Source of the DNA: Sphingobium yanoikuyae
GTDB taxonomy: Bacteria; Pseudomonadota; Alphaproteobacteria; Sphingomonadales; Sphingomonadaceae
Assembly: GCF_013001025.1 (NCBI RefSeq)
Contig: NZ_CP053021.1
Location: 2,001,501 to 2,065,500 of the forward strand
Length of the DNA stretch: 64,000 nucleotides
Direction: 5' to 3'
Part shown: positions 63,774-64,000 of the stretch, piece by piece
Numbering within the stretch: the stretch's first letter is position 1
Layout: each line of letters starts with the position of its first letter
The notes under the pieces: model-generated
What the model saw: only the letters and a program-made list of their open reading frames with translations
Databases searched by the model: none
What the model was told of the DNA's origin: nothing
Program-made: the position numbers and the translations under genes

Positions 63774-63834
63774 GGGCGCACTCCTCGCTGCCGGGTCGTT
63801 CGGTCGGCCGATAGGGCAGGCGCGTGTCGTGCGC

Positions 63835-63863
63835 ATGACCGCTGGGTTACGCCATGATGACGC
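63835..63863 (-). promoter_or_regulatory. Pho-box-like triple repeat upstream of btaAB
   Basis: On the minus strand GTCAT, GTAAC and GTCAT start at 63861, 63850 and 63839, exactly 11 bases apart. This is the geometry of PhoB boxes (direct repeats of CTGTCAT-like units with 11-base period). The middle repeat is imperfect and the CT prefix is not kept. Confidence 0.5.
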
Positions 63864-63905
63864 CCCTTGCGGAACCTGGAGCACCTCTCCCATCTTCTGC
63901 ATCTA

Positions 63906-64000
63906 ATGGCGCACTGGATCGAACCCCACCCCACCGGCATCTATGTCCGCCCCGCCGATGCGTGGATCGACCCGTCGCAGCCGCAGGAACGGGCGCTCGT
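63906..64000 (+). CDS. Start of a ligase-associated DNA damage response exonuclease (MBL fold), partial
   Basis: Only the first 31 codons lie in the window (MAHWIEPHPTGIYVRPADAW...). The pattern WI-x-P-x3-GIY and ID-x-x-x-P-x-x-RA at the start is that of metallo-beta-lactamase-fold exonucleases found next to ATP-dependent DNA ligase and Lhr-like helicase genes. The metal motif HGHADH would follow just outside. It is divergent from btaA. The call rests on a short segment. Confidence 0.55.
   Translation, partial: MAHWIEPHPTGIYVRPADAWIDPSQPQERAL

Noticed and set aside
1..64000. CRISPR arrays, prophage or transposase genes
   Set aside because: No short direct repeats with regular spacers, no integrase, phage or transposase motifs were seen. 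The repeats present are palindromic and non-coding.

Overview
The window is about 64 kb of GC-rich chromosome with the gene content of an alphaproteobacterium of the Sphingomonadaceae (Sphingobium-like). The pointers are several TonB-dependent receptors, PhaR next to PHA genes, an ScfR-controlled methylmalonyl-CoA pathway, HslVU with an N-terminal extension on HslV, an ALAS-type HemA and the plsY-dprA-topA order. The family is inferred from protein similarity recalled from memory, not from a search. No prophage, insertion sequence, CRISPR array or rRNA was seen, and no stretch longer than about 300 bases lacks a gene.

Layout. 1-7054: C4-dicarboxylate module, with dctA, an outer-membrane porin and mqo on the minus strand and divergent dctB-dctD. 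7090-16990: metal acquisition and export, with a ZnuD-like receptor behind a Zur-type palindrome, a siderophore receptor followed by an M14 peptidase, and a divergent ABC exporter with two DUF3526-type permeases. 17163-22036: tRNA-Val(CAC), an entericidin-like lipoprotein, a small Cys-rich protein, hslVU and an S9 peptidase. 22211-29906: proS, a small coiled-coil protein and phaR (minus), a PhaC-like hydrolase and a thiolase (plus), then alr and an MHS-type transporter (minus). 30041-39845: propionyl-CoA to succinyl-CoA operon (pccB, mce, mcm, bioB, a small membrane protein, pccA, csaA) with divergent scfR and a cluster of TTTGCAAA-like sites between them. 40091-45723: a third TonB receptor, an OmpA-domain protein, and a LysR / SDR / 2-oxoglutarate dioxygenase module. 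45818-53044: gor, pgi, lepB-rnc-era and an ABC1/UbiB-like kinase. 53102-58693: plsY-dprA-FHA-topA-secreted protein (minus). 58862-64000: acetyltransferase, murI, hemA, the betaine-lipid genes btaA-btaB behind a Pho-box-like triple repeat, and the start of a ligase-associated exonuclease.

How parts fit together. DctBD should sense external dicarboxylates and switch on DctA. A porin and malate:quinone oxidoreductase encoded in the same direction give an uptake-to-respiration route. In the propionate operon, BioB supplies the cofactor carried by PccA, and mutase and epimerase complete the route to succinyl-CoA under ScfR. PhaR, the PhaC-like protein and the thiolase form a polyhydroxyalkanoate locus. 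BtaA and BtaB together make a phosphorus-free betaine lipid.

The window is rich in palindromic repeats. At least four types occur, and they occupy every long gap of the propionate operon. The most useful leads are: the DctD homologue that has lost the GAFTGA loop; the SDR / 2OG dioxygenase pair that resembles a free-amino-acid hydroxylation route; the Pho-box-like site before btaAB; the siderophore receptor / M14 peptidase / ABC exporter locus; and a membrane FHA protein of different composition inserted between dprA and topA. I did not find a wholly new system that I can prove from sequence alone.
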